Source: Pseudomonadota bacterium
GTDB lineage: Bacteria; Pseudomonadota; Alphaproteobacteria; Rhizobiales; Devosiaceae
Assembly: GCA_023391095.1 (NCBI GenBank)
Contig: JAEWBN010000006.1
Span: 1-64,000, forward strand
Length of the DNA stretch: 64,000 nucleotides
Reading direction: 5' to 3'
Under the pieces are notes generated by a model. That model searched no databases. It was not told the DNA's origin and was given only the letters and a program-made list of their open reading frames with translations. Shown piece by piece: positions 1-7,364 of the stretch (position 1 is the first letter of the stretch; each line of letters begins with the position of its first letter). A program made the position numbers and the translations under genes.

Positions 1-229
1 CCGCCAGCGTCTTGCCATTCCAAGCCCGCTGGCTCATCGCCAGCCCGATCACCTCCCCCGGATCATTGGCCGGGGTTGGTCCGGTGTTCTCCTGAAACAG
101 CCGGTCGGTCTTGGTGAAGTCGAACCACAGCCCATCCGACTGCGCAGCCATGAAGGCGTCGAGGTCGATACCCCCTCCCGTTCTCCGTATGGCACTCAGC
201 CCCAATCCCATGGATAGGCTCATACCCAT
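1..229 (-). CDS. Phage structural or tail-associated protein, N-terminal 76 residues (cut by window edge)
   Basis: An open frame starts at the ATG at 229 after an AGGAG ribosome-binding site and runs off the left edge. The visible part includes a GLWFDFTKTDRLFQE stretch followed by TGPTPANDPGEVIGLAMSQRAW. This style is, from memory, found in alphaproteobacterial prophage proteins of the tail/fibre region, but I cannot name a function. It lies just downstream of an intrinsic terminator (271-296), like the tail-fibre gene at 2060-3853. Confidence 0.7.
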   Translation of the reverse strand, partial: MGMSLSMGLGLSAIRRTGGGIDLDAFMAAQSDGLWFDFTKTDRLFQENTGPTPANDPGEVIGLAMSQRAWNGKTLA

Positions 230-270
230 TTGGCTTTACTCCTGATGTGGTGAAAGGCCCTGAGCAAGGG

Positions 271-296
271 CAAAGAAAAACCCGCCGACGCGGGCT
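271..296 (-). terminator. Intrinsic terminator on the leftward strand
   Basis: Read on the minus strand, CCCGC - GTCG - GCGGG is followed directly by TTTTTCTTT. The stem is only 5 bp but all G-C. It sits about 40 bases upstream of the start codon at 229, so that gene needs readthrough, antitermination or its own promoter. Confidence 0.6.
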
Positions 297-419
297 ATTT
301 GTGTTCAGTTGATAAGCTCGGATATTAGTGGTGCCAGCGCTCTCGCGGGCACGGACAACCTCTATGTGTTGGATGGGGTGGTGTTGGTGGGCGGCTAGGC
401 GCAGACAGAATTTGCCGCT

Positions 420-638
420 ATGATCCGCGCCATAGAAACCTTGCTCATCGTTCTGCCGATGCTCGCTATAGCCGGACTTGTCGCCTACATCGGCGGCACG
501 TTACCGGAGTCGGAATGGCACGCCGTGGACGGGCCTTCAGGCGAACGCATGTGGGGCCGCAAGATCAAGGGCGAGTGGCAGTACCGCCCTATGACGGTCG
601 AAGAGTACAACGAAGACGTGGCGATCCGCTGCCTCTAG
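420..638 (+). CDS. Small single-span membrane protein, prophage
   Basis: A 72-residue frame. Residues 3-25 form a hydrophobic membrane segment, followed by a polar tail containing GERMWGRKIKGEWQYRPMT, which looks like a folded cytoplasmic or periplasmic domain. It runs against the leftward structural genes, as expected for a separately expressed accessory (moron) gene. No strong ribosome-binding site is visible before the ATG, and function is unknown. I keep it because the tail motif has the look of a conserved phage or rhizobial small protein. Confidence 0.45.
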   Translation: MIRAIETLLIVLPMLAIAGLVAYIGGTLPESEWHAVDGPSGERMWGRKIKGEWQYRPMTVEEYNEDVAIRCL

Positions 639-660
639 AGCAGGGGCGAGACGGCTTCCA

Positions 661-765
661 TCACGTTTGGCAGGGGTCGTCTTCTTTCTTGATCCAGATG
701 ATGACCGGAGCGTCCTTCGGGTCTTCTCCATCCGGCACGTCTTCGTCTTCCCAGTCGTCAGGCAT
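661..765 (-). CDS. 34-residue acidic small protein
   Basis: The minus strand has a GGAGAGG ribosome-binding site, a short spacer, then an ATG at 765. The frame encodes 34 residues beginning MPDDWEDEDVPDGEDPKDAP and ending in a short hydrophobic-basic segment (VIIWIKK) and a Cys. Well over a third of the first 20 residues are Asp or Glu. It lies immediately downstream of the acyltransferase gene in the same direction, so the two may be cotranscribed. Function is unknown. A very acidic small phage protein could be a DNA mimic, but this is speculation. Confidence 0.55.
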   Translation of the reverse strand: MPDDWEDEDVPDGEDPKDAPVIIWIKKEDDPCQT

Positions 766-824
766 GGCGACCTCTCCGCGCTTGCTTTCCAACAGTGGTC
801 GCAGGAAGTGGCCCTAGCTAGGCG

Positions 825-1991
825 TCAAGTGCGGGGCTCCGCAAGCGCTCTACTAGACCGACCGAGAGGATAGAGCCACTTCGCGCCGACGACCGCGCGC
901 GCCAGGGCGCTGCCGATCCAGATGCCCCAGCGCTCAACCGTTCGCTCCCCCGCGATAGCCACAGGGATGGTTGCCACAGTTGTCGCGAACCCTAGTGCCA
1001 ATCCCACCTCCAGCGGGCGGGATTCAAGCAGCCCTGTTGGGATGAGCGCCGCCACCCCTATCCACATCACCGGCACAGCAAACAGGTAGAAACTATAGCT
1101 GACCCTGCCTAGAAGCTGCACAGGCCTGCTGGTTAGGGCGTCGGATAGCCAGCCATCCCTCTTCCCGTGGTAAATCTGCCCAACGAGCAGAGTTGCTAAT
1201 AGGGCCTGCGCCAAGATACCCATGTCCGTCGTCATGGGTATGAAAAGACGCCCGAACATGAACAATGTCACGGTTATTGGCAGGCTCGCTGACGGGATTT
1301 TCCTGAACCACTCGCGGCTCGATGGATCGGCCAGCATCATCCCGAGAAAGAACGCAGGCAGCGTCGGCGCAAGCATCTTTGAGCCGAATACGAGGTAGTC
1401 GCTTTGCCAAGCTGCGAGCGAATATGCGAGAGCCAGGACTAGTCCTGCAGGCCCCAACTTTTGGGCCAGTATCGCTCCAACCAAAATGAACGGAACCGCG
1501 AGGACTTCCGCTTGGAGTGTCCACGAAGCCCCGTGAACGGTAATCTCCGTTAGGAGCGCGTTGGAGATGATGAGGTCTAGCCTAGATGCAGCCACCCAAC
1601 CGCCAAACCCGGCAAAGCTGCCGCCGCGAGCGAGAACCATCACCGACAATAGGTGCATGAGGGCAAGGCACACAATCAAGGCTGGGTATATTCGGAAGGC
1701 GCGCTTGATCACGAAAGCGACGACCACTGCCCCAGTGACAGGCTTCCGCTGCAGGGACGCACTCAGCACCAAGCCACTCAGAACGAAGAAAACATAGACG
1801 GCATTCTCACCGTTGAAGATGAACAACGCGATCTTGGTCAGAACCGCTCTCAGGCTTGAAAGCTCCTGCACCGGAGGATGCAGAACCTCCGTTACAATCG
1901 CTCCGCCGTTTACAAGGATGCTGTGATAGAAAACGACGGCTAGAGCGGCAATGCCCCGCAAGCCGTCGATAGCCGAGTTTCTTTTGTTCAT
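825..1991 (-). CDS. Acyltransferase 3 family integral membrane protein (O-antigen/surface acetylation)
   Basis: A 388-residue protein with about ten hydrophobic segments. It begins NSAIDGLRGIAALAVVFYH, the family hallmark in which the RG and the downstream His form the acyl-transfer site. Members move acetyl or other acyl groups onto surface polysaccharides in the inner membrane. A phage copy next to the tail fibre gene suggests lysogenic conversion: changing the host surface so related phages no longer adsorb. The ATG has an AAGGG ribosome-binding site. A strong hairpin (2006-2045) separates it from the fibre gene. The substrate cannot be read from sequence. Confidence 0.88.
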   Translation of the reverse strand: MNKRNSAIDGLRGIAALAVVFYHSILVNGGAIVTEVLHPPVQELSSLRAVLTKIALFIFNGENAVYVFFVLSGLVLSASLQRKPVTGAVVVAFVIKRAFRIYPALIVCLALMHLLSVMVLARGGSFAGFGGWVAASRLDLIISNALLTEITVHGASWTLQAEVLAVPFILVGAILAQKLGPAGLVLALAYSLAAWQSDYLVFGSKMLAPTLPAFFLGMMLADPSSREWFRKIPSASLPITVTLFMFGRLFIPMTTDMGILAQALLATLLVGQIYHGKRDGWLSDALTSRPVQLLGRVSYSFYLFAVPVMWIGVAALIPTGLLESRPLEVGLALGFATTVATIPVAIAGERTVERWGIWIGSALARAVVGAKWLYPLGRSSRALAEPRT

Positions 1992-2005
1992 GCGCCCTTA
2001 CCGCA

Positions 2006-2045
2006 CCGTCACCCGCTTTTCATTAACCTGAAAAGGGGGTGACGG
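2006..2045. terminator. Long hairpin between fibre and acyltransferase genes
   Basis: Arms CCGTCACCC + CTTTTCA (2006-2022) pair with TGAAAAG + GGGTGACGG (2029-2045), giving 16 pairs interrupted by one G-G mismatch, with a TTAACC loop. There is no clear T-run on either side, so it could be a terminator, a processing site or a cassette boundary. Confidence 0.55.
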
Positions 2046-2059
2046 CAATGCGCCCGCGA

Positions 2060-3853
2060 CTAATTGATGAGCTTTGCCTTCCTCATGGCCTGCTCAACGG
2101 CAAGCAACCTCCGATTGCTGTTCACCACGGCATTATCCAGCCCCTGGATCGCTCCTTGACTGTAGGTGCCGCCGTGCGTCTGCCCGGCATAGGCCGCCCA
2201 CGCATCCTTCAGCGGCGTGCCAGTACCCGCCGTCCAGCCACTGTCGAAGGGGGCATAAACGTTGCTCCCAAGATTGTCGCGAATGATCGAGTTAGTAGTC
2301 CCGACGCCTCCGATTGGGACCGTGTTCCCCTCGCTCACGTCGTTGCCCACGATAACTTGATTGTCTGTGTTGTAGTAGATGCCGAACCCGCCGGTCTTGT
2401 TATGCCCAAGGATCGAGTTGCCAACGATTGTGGCGCGCCCGTCTACGTAAACACCGAAGACCTCGCCTGCCACTCCCTGAGAACCATTGCCCCGGACGTT
2501 GCACCCCGTGATCGTGACTCTTGGGCAACCGCTCACAATGCCAGAGTAGCTATTGTTCATGACGTGAGCCGCAATAATGCGCCCTGCCGTGTTGTTCGCG
2601 GTGACAGTTATGCCCCTACCTGTGCCGGGCGCTGGCGTCGAATAATCCACCCCGCAATCAGACGTGCCGTTGATCTCGGCTGCGAAACCGTCCACCGTGA
2701 ACTCTACGGTACCGAAGGTGTTGATGAAGAGGCTGTCACCGCCCTCCTCGCCGGAGAAGCCGCCAAATACGCGGACGCCATTGATCGGCGTGGAGGCGGC
2801 ACCGTCATAGAAGACGCCGCCAGCCTTGTTGGCATAGCTCCACCAGCTAATGAGCGGACCGACCACAGCAGAACTGCCGTATCGGCTGACATAGTGAATA
2901 CCCCAACCATTGCAGGTTTGGGCGAAGCAGCGTTCAATCTCCCATTGAAGGCCGCGATTGACCATCTCTTCATTGCTGACCCGATAGCCATCGCCATAAC
3001 AGTTGGCTGCAAAGCAATTCTCCAACTTGGAATAGCTGGTAGGACAGAGACGGAAGCCGTGCCAATGACCCTCGCTGTTCACATTGAACAGCTTCATGCG
3101 CTCAACGAGGTCTGTGGTGTGGATGCCGTTTTGGGCGTTCGATGTCGGAGTGTTACCGCGCAGCAGCCGGAAGTCGTGCATCTCCACGTAAAGCAAGTTG
3201 GCTGCGACGCTGATGCCGTGACCCGTCGAGTAGGTGCGCAGGATCGTGCTGCCGTTACCGGCACCGATTAGCCGCGTGTTGTGCTGGCTGATAGTGAGGG
3301 TGCTATTCAGCCGATACGTGCCAGGCGGGATGAAGATGTCTCCGCCGGCATCTGCTGCCGCCTGAAACGCGGCTGAGCAGTCCGCTGTGCCCGTTGGGTC
3401 AACAGCGCCGAACTCAAACACTGATCTGGTGAGGGACTTGCTGAGGTTGGGGTCGAGCTTCGCGCGTGTCGCTGCGCCATCCGCAAGAGAGAAACTGAAA
3501 TCTTGCCATGCGGAAGAGTGCCAGACCCGCAGCGAGCCAGTGGTGGTGTTGAAATAGATCTGCCCTTCAAACGGCGTACCAGCGGCAGCCGTAGCAGCCG
3601 CATCGTCGGCTAGCGCTCCGAGGTAGCGGCGCAGGAAGTCGTCAAGCCTCTCCTCAGCTTCGGCGCTTAGCTCGTCCAGACCTTCCAAGATGCTCAGGAA
3701 GGCGGAGCGCAGTTCGGACTTTTTGGGGTTGTAAGGGCCGCTCTGCGGATCACCGACAGGAAGAGGCGCGCCAGTCGGCTCGCCGGGCAGGCCGTCGCCG
3801 GTGTACCGCTTGAACTCGCGGAAAATGGTGTTGACGATATCGCTGAGCGCCAT
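2060..3853 (-). CDS. Tail fibre/spike with pectate-lyase-like beta-helix
   Basis: About 597 residues. The N-terminal part (MALSDIVNTIFREFKRYTGDG) is likely the virion-attachment region. Then comes a segment typical of the Pectate_lyase_3 fold: FGAVDPTGTADCSAAFQAAADAGG followed by FIPPGTYRL. Repeated short beta-strand-like segments (about residues 170-530) indicate a right-handed beta-helix as in tailspikes, and a short C-terminal helix may trimerise. I start at the ATG at 3853, six residues-of-DNA past a TTG, because GAGG lies at the right distance. Such proteins bind or degrade capsule or O-antigen. It follows an intrinsic terminator almost directly. Confidence 0.88.
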   Translation of the reverse strand: MALSDIVNTIFREFKRYTGDGLPGEPTGAPLPVGDPQSGPYNPKKSELRSAFLSILEGLDELSAEAEERLDDFLRRYLGALADDAAATAAAGTPFEGQIYFNTTTGSLRVWHSSAWQDFSFSLADGAATRAKLDPNLSKSLTRSVFEFGAVDPTGTADCSAAFQAAADAGGDIFIPPGTYRLNSTLTISQHNTRLIGAGNGSTILRTYSTGHGISVAANLLYVEMHDFRLLRGNTPTSNAQNGIHTTDLVERMKLFNVNSEGHWHGFRLCPTSYSKLENCFAANCYGDGYRVSNEEMVNRGLQWEIERCFAQTCNGWGIHYVSRYGSSAVVGPLISWWSYANKAGGVFYDGAASTPINGVRVFGGFSGEEGGDSLFINTFGTVEFTVDGFAAEINGTSDCGVDYSTPAPGTGRGITVTANNTAGRIIAAHVMNNSYSGIVSGCPRVTITGCNVRGNGSQGVAGEVFGVYVDGRATIVGNSILGHNKTGGFGIYYNTDNQVIVGNDVSEGNTVPIGGVGTTNSIIRDNLGSNVYAPFDSGWTAGTGTPLKDAWAAYAGQTHGGTYSQGAIQGLDNAVVNSNRRLLAVEQAMRKAKLIN

Positions 3854-3867
3854 GTGCAAGCCTCAAG

Positions 3868-3890
3868 AAAAAGGCCCGCCGAAGCGAGCC
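3868..3890 (-). terminator. Intrinsic terminator immediately upstream of the tail fibre gene
   Basis: On the minus strand, GGCTCGC - TTCG - GCGGGCC is followed by TTTTTCTTG: a 7-bp stem (one G-U) with a stable tetraloop. The fibre gene starts only 15 bases after the T-run, which leaves no room for a promoter between them. Confidence 0.7.
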
Positions 3891-3928
3891 GTAGTAGGAC
3901 CATTTTTGGTGAAGGGACGCGCGTTGCG

Positions 3929-5659
3929 TCAGGTGACTTCGATGTCTTCTAGGTCCGACCAGTTGCCGGCCGTAGAAAGCGGGCCAACCCAGCGGACGCG
4001 GACCTGATGAAGCCCCGCGACGGTCGGGCCGAATTCGGCGTCCAGATCATTGTCTGCGTTGTTCATCGGTTGCCAGATTGAACCGGCGCCGATGCGGACT
4101 TGCGCCTGAAGGGTGAGGCCCGTTCGCCCCGGCTCTGCCACGGTGACCTCAACATAAGGGCCATCGTCCCGGTCATCCTGTTCCAGAGACAGGATGTCGG
4201 GCACCGGAAGCGTGAGGTCGGGTCGGGTGTCTTGTGGCGGCGGCGGGCTCTCGCCTTCCTCTGCCGTGGTCCAAGTGTAGCTCTCTTCGGAGATCGACAT
4301 GACGCTGATCTCTACGCCCGTCAGGTCGGGCTTGATGCTGAAGCCAGCGACGAAGAAGGCATCATCGATGCCCAACTCGGGCAAAACGACGCGCACAGTC
4401 CGCTCTCCAAGGGCGTTCAGTGCGGAGAGGTTGGCAACGATGGTGCCCTTCCACCTCGGGTTACTCTTGGCGATGTGGATCTTCGCCAGTCGCCGCGCCT
4501 GAGTGGCCGAGGGCACCATGTCAAGGTGCAGGTCGGAGGTGAGAACGCCCCGATCCGCCTGGTCTTCAAGGTCTTCCCATGCGGTGGCCTCGGTTGTCTG
4601 GTAGTCGTGCGACGGCGAGGTAAACAGCACCTTCAAGTCGTTAAAGGCGGAGAAGCGGTTGTTCCCCTGCTCCATTGAATGCGCGAGGATGTCGCTGTCG
4701 CGGATCGTGACGGTGGGAGGCTCCCACTTACCGCCGCGGATAGCGATCTTGCCCTCTGCCGTCTGATAGAACTCCGCATCGCAGGCGGAGCGCATCTTGT
4801 TGAGCACGTCCTGCGGATCATCGGTGAGGCTATAGATGCCCCAGAGGCGATAGCGCCGCTCCGTTCCGCCAGACGCTAAAGGCACGGCCTGATCGCAGAG
4901 GTTGGCGAACTCGATGAAGCTGGGAATGTCGATGTCATCGAGGGCGCGACGATAGCCGTCTGGGTGCGTCAGATAATCGAGGATGCAGAGGGCCGGATTG
5001 TCCGACCATGCGGTGAGGCCGGTGCGGGGGTCATACACAGGGCTCAACCGAGCCACTGTTCTAAGCTGCGTGTTGCTACCTTGCGGGAAAATCTGCTGGT
5101 AAACATCTGGTGACGGGGACGCGAATTCTGCAATGAAGTAGGCAATGCCCTTGAGCTGGTGGGCGGAGGTCCACACCGAGGGAAAAGCGGTAGTGAGAGT
5201 TGCACTCGCTGCCTGCGTGTCGGTCCCATAGAACCACTCAAAGCGCACCCAGCCCGCAAACGGTTCAGTCACCACAGACCCCGCTCCATCCAGGGCCACC
5301 ATGCGGTCACCAATCCACCATTCCTCGAAAGCGTCGATGCCGCCCGAGTGAACCATAATGGCCTGCACGAGCTGTCCGTCCTTGCTCTCCCAGAACGCAC
5401 GGGTTCCACCGAGCTTCGCGCGCCCATAGCCGCGGATACGGGCGCCGGCCGACTGGTTCAGGGTGGCCTGCGCCTGTGGCGTGGACGTAGATGGCTTCGG
5501 GCCGAAGGCCCCGCCAATAAGCGCCTGCGCGCCGAGCAGCGCGGCGCCAATAGCGATGTTCGTTACCGCGCCACCGACAGCCATGGCAGCAGACAGGGAC
5601 AGGCCGAGGTTACCCAAGCCAATCGTGACCCAGGCACCGATGGTGGAAAAGATCGCCAT
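3929..5659 (-). CDS. Phage tail tip/host-specificity protein (J-like, central tail hub)
   Basis: A 576-residue protein. It begins with a glycine- and alanine-rich hydrophobic segment (residues 1-55, including GLSLSAAMAVGGAVTNIAIGAAL), then a QATLNQSAGARIRGYGRAKLGG stretch typical of tail-tip proteins of alphaproteobacterial siphophages. The body is soluble and the C-terminus (about 490-576) reads like a fibronectin-III-like domain, with ...TLQAQVRIG... and ...HQVRVRWVG.... Its place, last in the tail module before the fibre, fits the central hub that carries the fibre. The ATG directly follows the TAG of the GNAT gene. Confidence 0.82.
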   Translation of the reverse strand: MAIFSTIGAWVTIGLGNLGLSLSAAMAVGGAVTNIAIGAALLGAQALIGGAFGPKPSTSTPQAQATLNQSAGARIRGYGRAKLGGTRAFWESKDGQLVQAIMVHSGGIDAFEEWWIGDRMVALDGAGSVVTEPFAGWVRFEWFYGTDTQAASATLTTAFPSVWTSAHQLKGIAYFIAEFASPSPDVYQQIFPQGSNTQLRTVARLSPVYDPRTGLTAWSDNPALCILDYLTHPDGYRRALDDIDIPSFIEFANLCDQAVPLASGGTERRYRLWGIYSLTDDPQDVLNKMRSACDAEFYQTAEGKIAIRGGKWEPPTVTIRDSDILAHSMEQGNNRFSAFNDLKVLFTSPSHDYQTTEATAWEDLEDQADRGVLTSDLHLDMVPSATQARRLAKIHIAKSNPRWKGTIVANLSALNALGERTVRVVLPELGIDDAFFVAGFSIKPDLTGVEISVMSISEESYTWTTAEEGESPPPPQDTRPDLTLPVPDILSLEQDDRDDGPYVEVTVAEPGRTGLTLQAQVRIGAGSIWQPMNNADNDLDAEFGPTVAGLHQVRVRWVGPLSTAGNWSDLEDIEVT

Positions 5660-6085
5660 CTAGAGAACCTTCACCCAGGCGACTTCCGCCGGTTCAAAGC
5701 CGTTGCGCTTTAGGATTTCGGCGGCACGTTCGTTGTGCGGCGGAGTTGACATGCGTGCCGCGAAGCATCCGCTGTCTTTGGCCCAATCGAGGTAGGCGCG
5801 GAGCAGCCGAAGCCCGCCGCCGCCTTCCGCCCACCACCCGTGCTCCGCAGCAACCGGCAGCATCGAAATGGAGGCAGTGCTGATGGATGCGGCGAGGAAA
5901 CCCGTTGGCCCCTGCCCTGCATCCCAGACACGCACCCAGCCCATCCGAGGCGAGTGCAAGAGAATAGTGAGGAACCGGGCCGAAACCTTCGCATCCATCG
6001 GCAACGGCGACTTCACCGAAGCATGCAGCCGCTCGACCATTCCGACGATGGCCGGAATGTCTGATGCACCAGCAGGGCGGATCAT
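5660..6085 (-). CDS. GNAT-family N-acetyltransferase in the tail module
   Basis: A 141-residue protein beginning MIRPAGASDIPAIVGMVERLH and ending NERAAEILKRNGFEPAEVAWVKVL, the normal start and last strands of the GNAT fold. The acetyl-CoA loop is weak (AEGGGGLRLLRAYLDWA in place of a clean Q/RxxGxG/A). The ATG overlaps the preceding stop as TGATG and its stop abuts the next ATG, so it is translationally locked into the tail operon. In related modules, including the gene transfer agent, this slot often holds an NlpC/P60 peptidase. Whether it acetylates anything or is a structural adaptation is unknown. Confidence 0.75.
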   Translation of the reverse strand: MIRPAGASDIPAIVGMVERLHASVKSPLPMDAKVSARFLTILLHSPRMGWVRVWDAGQGPTGFLAASISTASISMLPVAAEHGWWAEGGGGLRLLRAYLDWAKDSGCFAARMSTPPHNERAAEILKRNGFEPAEVAWVKVL

Positions 6086-6675
6086 CAGACCACAGGCCAG
6101 TGGATGGTTTTGGACACGAGGTCCGACACTTGCTCGAGCCCCCGGTCGCCGGGAAACCGCTTGTTCTGGTCGCGGTCGGTGTAGAGGCCATGAGCCGGAC
6201 GGCGGCGGTTCGTCCACAGGCTTTCCGCAGTGAGCGAGATACTGCGTTCTTGCGGCCCCTGCGCCGAGTAGGTCATCTGGTCCATCAGCCACGAGGACAC
6301 GGCGAAAGGCTCGTCCAAGAGGCTCCACGGCTGCACAGAGGCGTCATCAGGCGTCACGTCGAAAAATTGGATGTAGATAGTCGCCCTGCGGTCTTTCACC
6401 CGGTCTGAGGCGTTCCTAGCCAGTGTGACGAGCGCGGCATCGATCCCCGACAGGGTAAACGTGGCTTTCGGCGCGACAGTGCCGATGGGCATCTCAAGCC
6501 CGTCGATCTGGATTAGCTCGCCAGTGCCCTGCCAGGTGTGCCCGCCAGCCTCTAGGTCGCCATAGCCGAACCAGAAGCGGCGCGGAGTTTCGCGGAAGTC
6601 CATGTGGACCAACAGCGAGGCAGCGACAGTTCTGCCCGCCATCTTCGCGGCGACTGTGCTTGGAAAGAACCCCAT
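6085..6675 (-). CDS. DUF2163-like distal tail/baseplate hub protein
   Basis: A 196-residue protein with HMDFRETPRRFWFGYGDLEAGG near residue 25 and a PDDRGLEQV-like end (FPGDRGLEQVSDLVSK). This resembles the DUF2163 / phage BR0599 group and the gene-transfer-agent hub protein family. Position between the distal tail protein and the tip protein supports a role in the hub. The start overlaps nothing but lies two bases past the neighbour's stop; its own stop overlaps the GNAT start. Confidence 0.72.
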   Translation of the reverse strand: MGFFPSTVAAKMAGRTVAASLLVHMDFRETPRRFWFGYGDLEAGGHTWQGTGELIQIDGLEMPIGTVAPKATFTLSGIDAALVTLARNASDRVKDRRATIYIQFFDVTPDDASVQPWSLLDEPFAVSSWLMDQMTYSAQGPQERSISLTAESLWTNRRRPAHGLYTDRDQNKRFPGDRGLEQVSDLVSKTIHWPVV

Positions 6676-6677
6676 GG

Positions 6678-7364
6678 TCAGATGGCCTCGACCAACTCAA
6701 GGCCGGCAGTGCCCCATCGGCCCATATCAAGCTCAAGCTCGCCGGTCTGGTCAGTGGCAAACCGCATCAGGCACACAGGCCGGTCGAGGATCACGCGCTC
6801 TGCCATCACCGCAGAGGCACGCAGGCGCGGCCATATCTGCACACGCAGCGGCCCTGTTTCTGTTTCCTGCCATGCAGACTGCACCATGTAGAGGCGCTGC
6901 CCGATGCCGATGTACTGGCCGGGCCGCGGCCCATCCCCATCGTTGATGATGAGGCGGAGCTGCGTAGCCCCCGCCGCGGCAGGAACGTGCAATTGTGCGT
7001 GGTTGAACTCTGACTGGGCGAAGCCCGACAGGTCGAAGTTGAGGGTATCCTCGCCATACTCGGCAACGGGCTGCTGGTCGAACTCGCGACCGTTCATGTT
7101 GCGGACGCCGTAGCGTTCCCACTTCGGCACGAGACACGTTCCGGCGCGGCCCTCCATCAGCGAGACGAAGGCGCGCCAGGCTAGAACCGACTCCTCCGTC
7201 AGGACCGGCAGCGTCAGGTTTGCCCGCCACCGGCCCGAGTTCGATACCGTGACCTGTTCGGAGCCGGTGAGCGACGCGCCGCCAGAGCGAGACTGGTTCT
7301 CTGGATGAAAGAGCGCGCGGCTGGGGAAAACTGCGGCCGGCCAATCGATTGCGTTAGCTGGCAT
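6678..7364 (-). CDS. Distal tail protein-like protein
   Basis: A 228-residue soluble beta-rich protein. It begins WPAAVFPSRALFHPENQSRSGGASLTG, with a second conserved-looking stretch SGRWRANLTLPVLTEE. It sits directly after the tape measure gene and overlaps its stop as TGATG. Position and length fit the distal tail / tail-tube-cap protein of siphophages (compare the DUF2460-type gene-transfer-agent protein), but I do not recognise the family with certainty. Confidence 0.6.
   Translation of the reverse strand: MPANAIDWPAAVFPSRALFHPENQSRSGGASLTGSEQVTVSNSGRWRANLTLPVLTEESVLAWRAFVSLMEGRAGTCLVPKWERYGVRNMNGREFDQQPVAEYGEDTLNFDLSGFAQSEFNHAQLHVPAAAGATQLRLIINDGDGPRPGQYIGIGQRLYMVQSAWQETETGPLRVQIWPRLRASAVMAERVILDRPVCLMRFATDQTGELELDMGRWGTAGLELVEAI

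Noticed and set aside
305..408. Rightward frame ending GTDNLYVLDGVVLVGG and leftward short frame ending ISELIN
   Set aside because: No start codon or ribosome-binding site in the first; the second is 15 codons after an in-frame stop. Likeness of the ending LIN to the tail fibre end is probably chance.
2039..3271. Long rightward frame opposite the tail fibre gene (410 codons)
   Set aside because: It is a mirror of the beta-helix gene, with low-complexity Ala/Arg composition and no recognisable domain; the leftward frame has clear fibre motifs.
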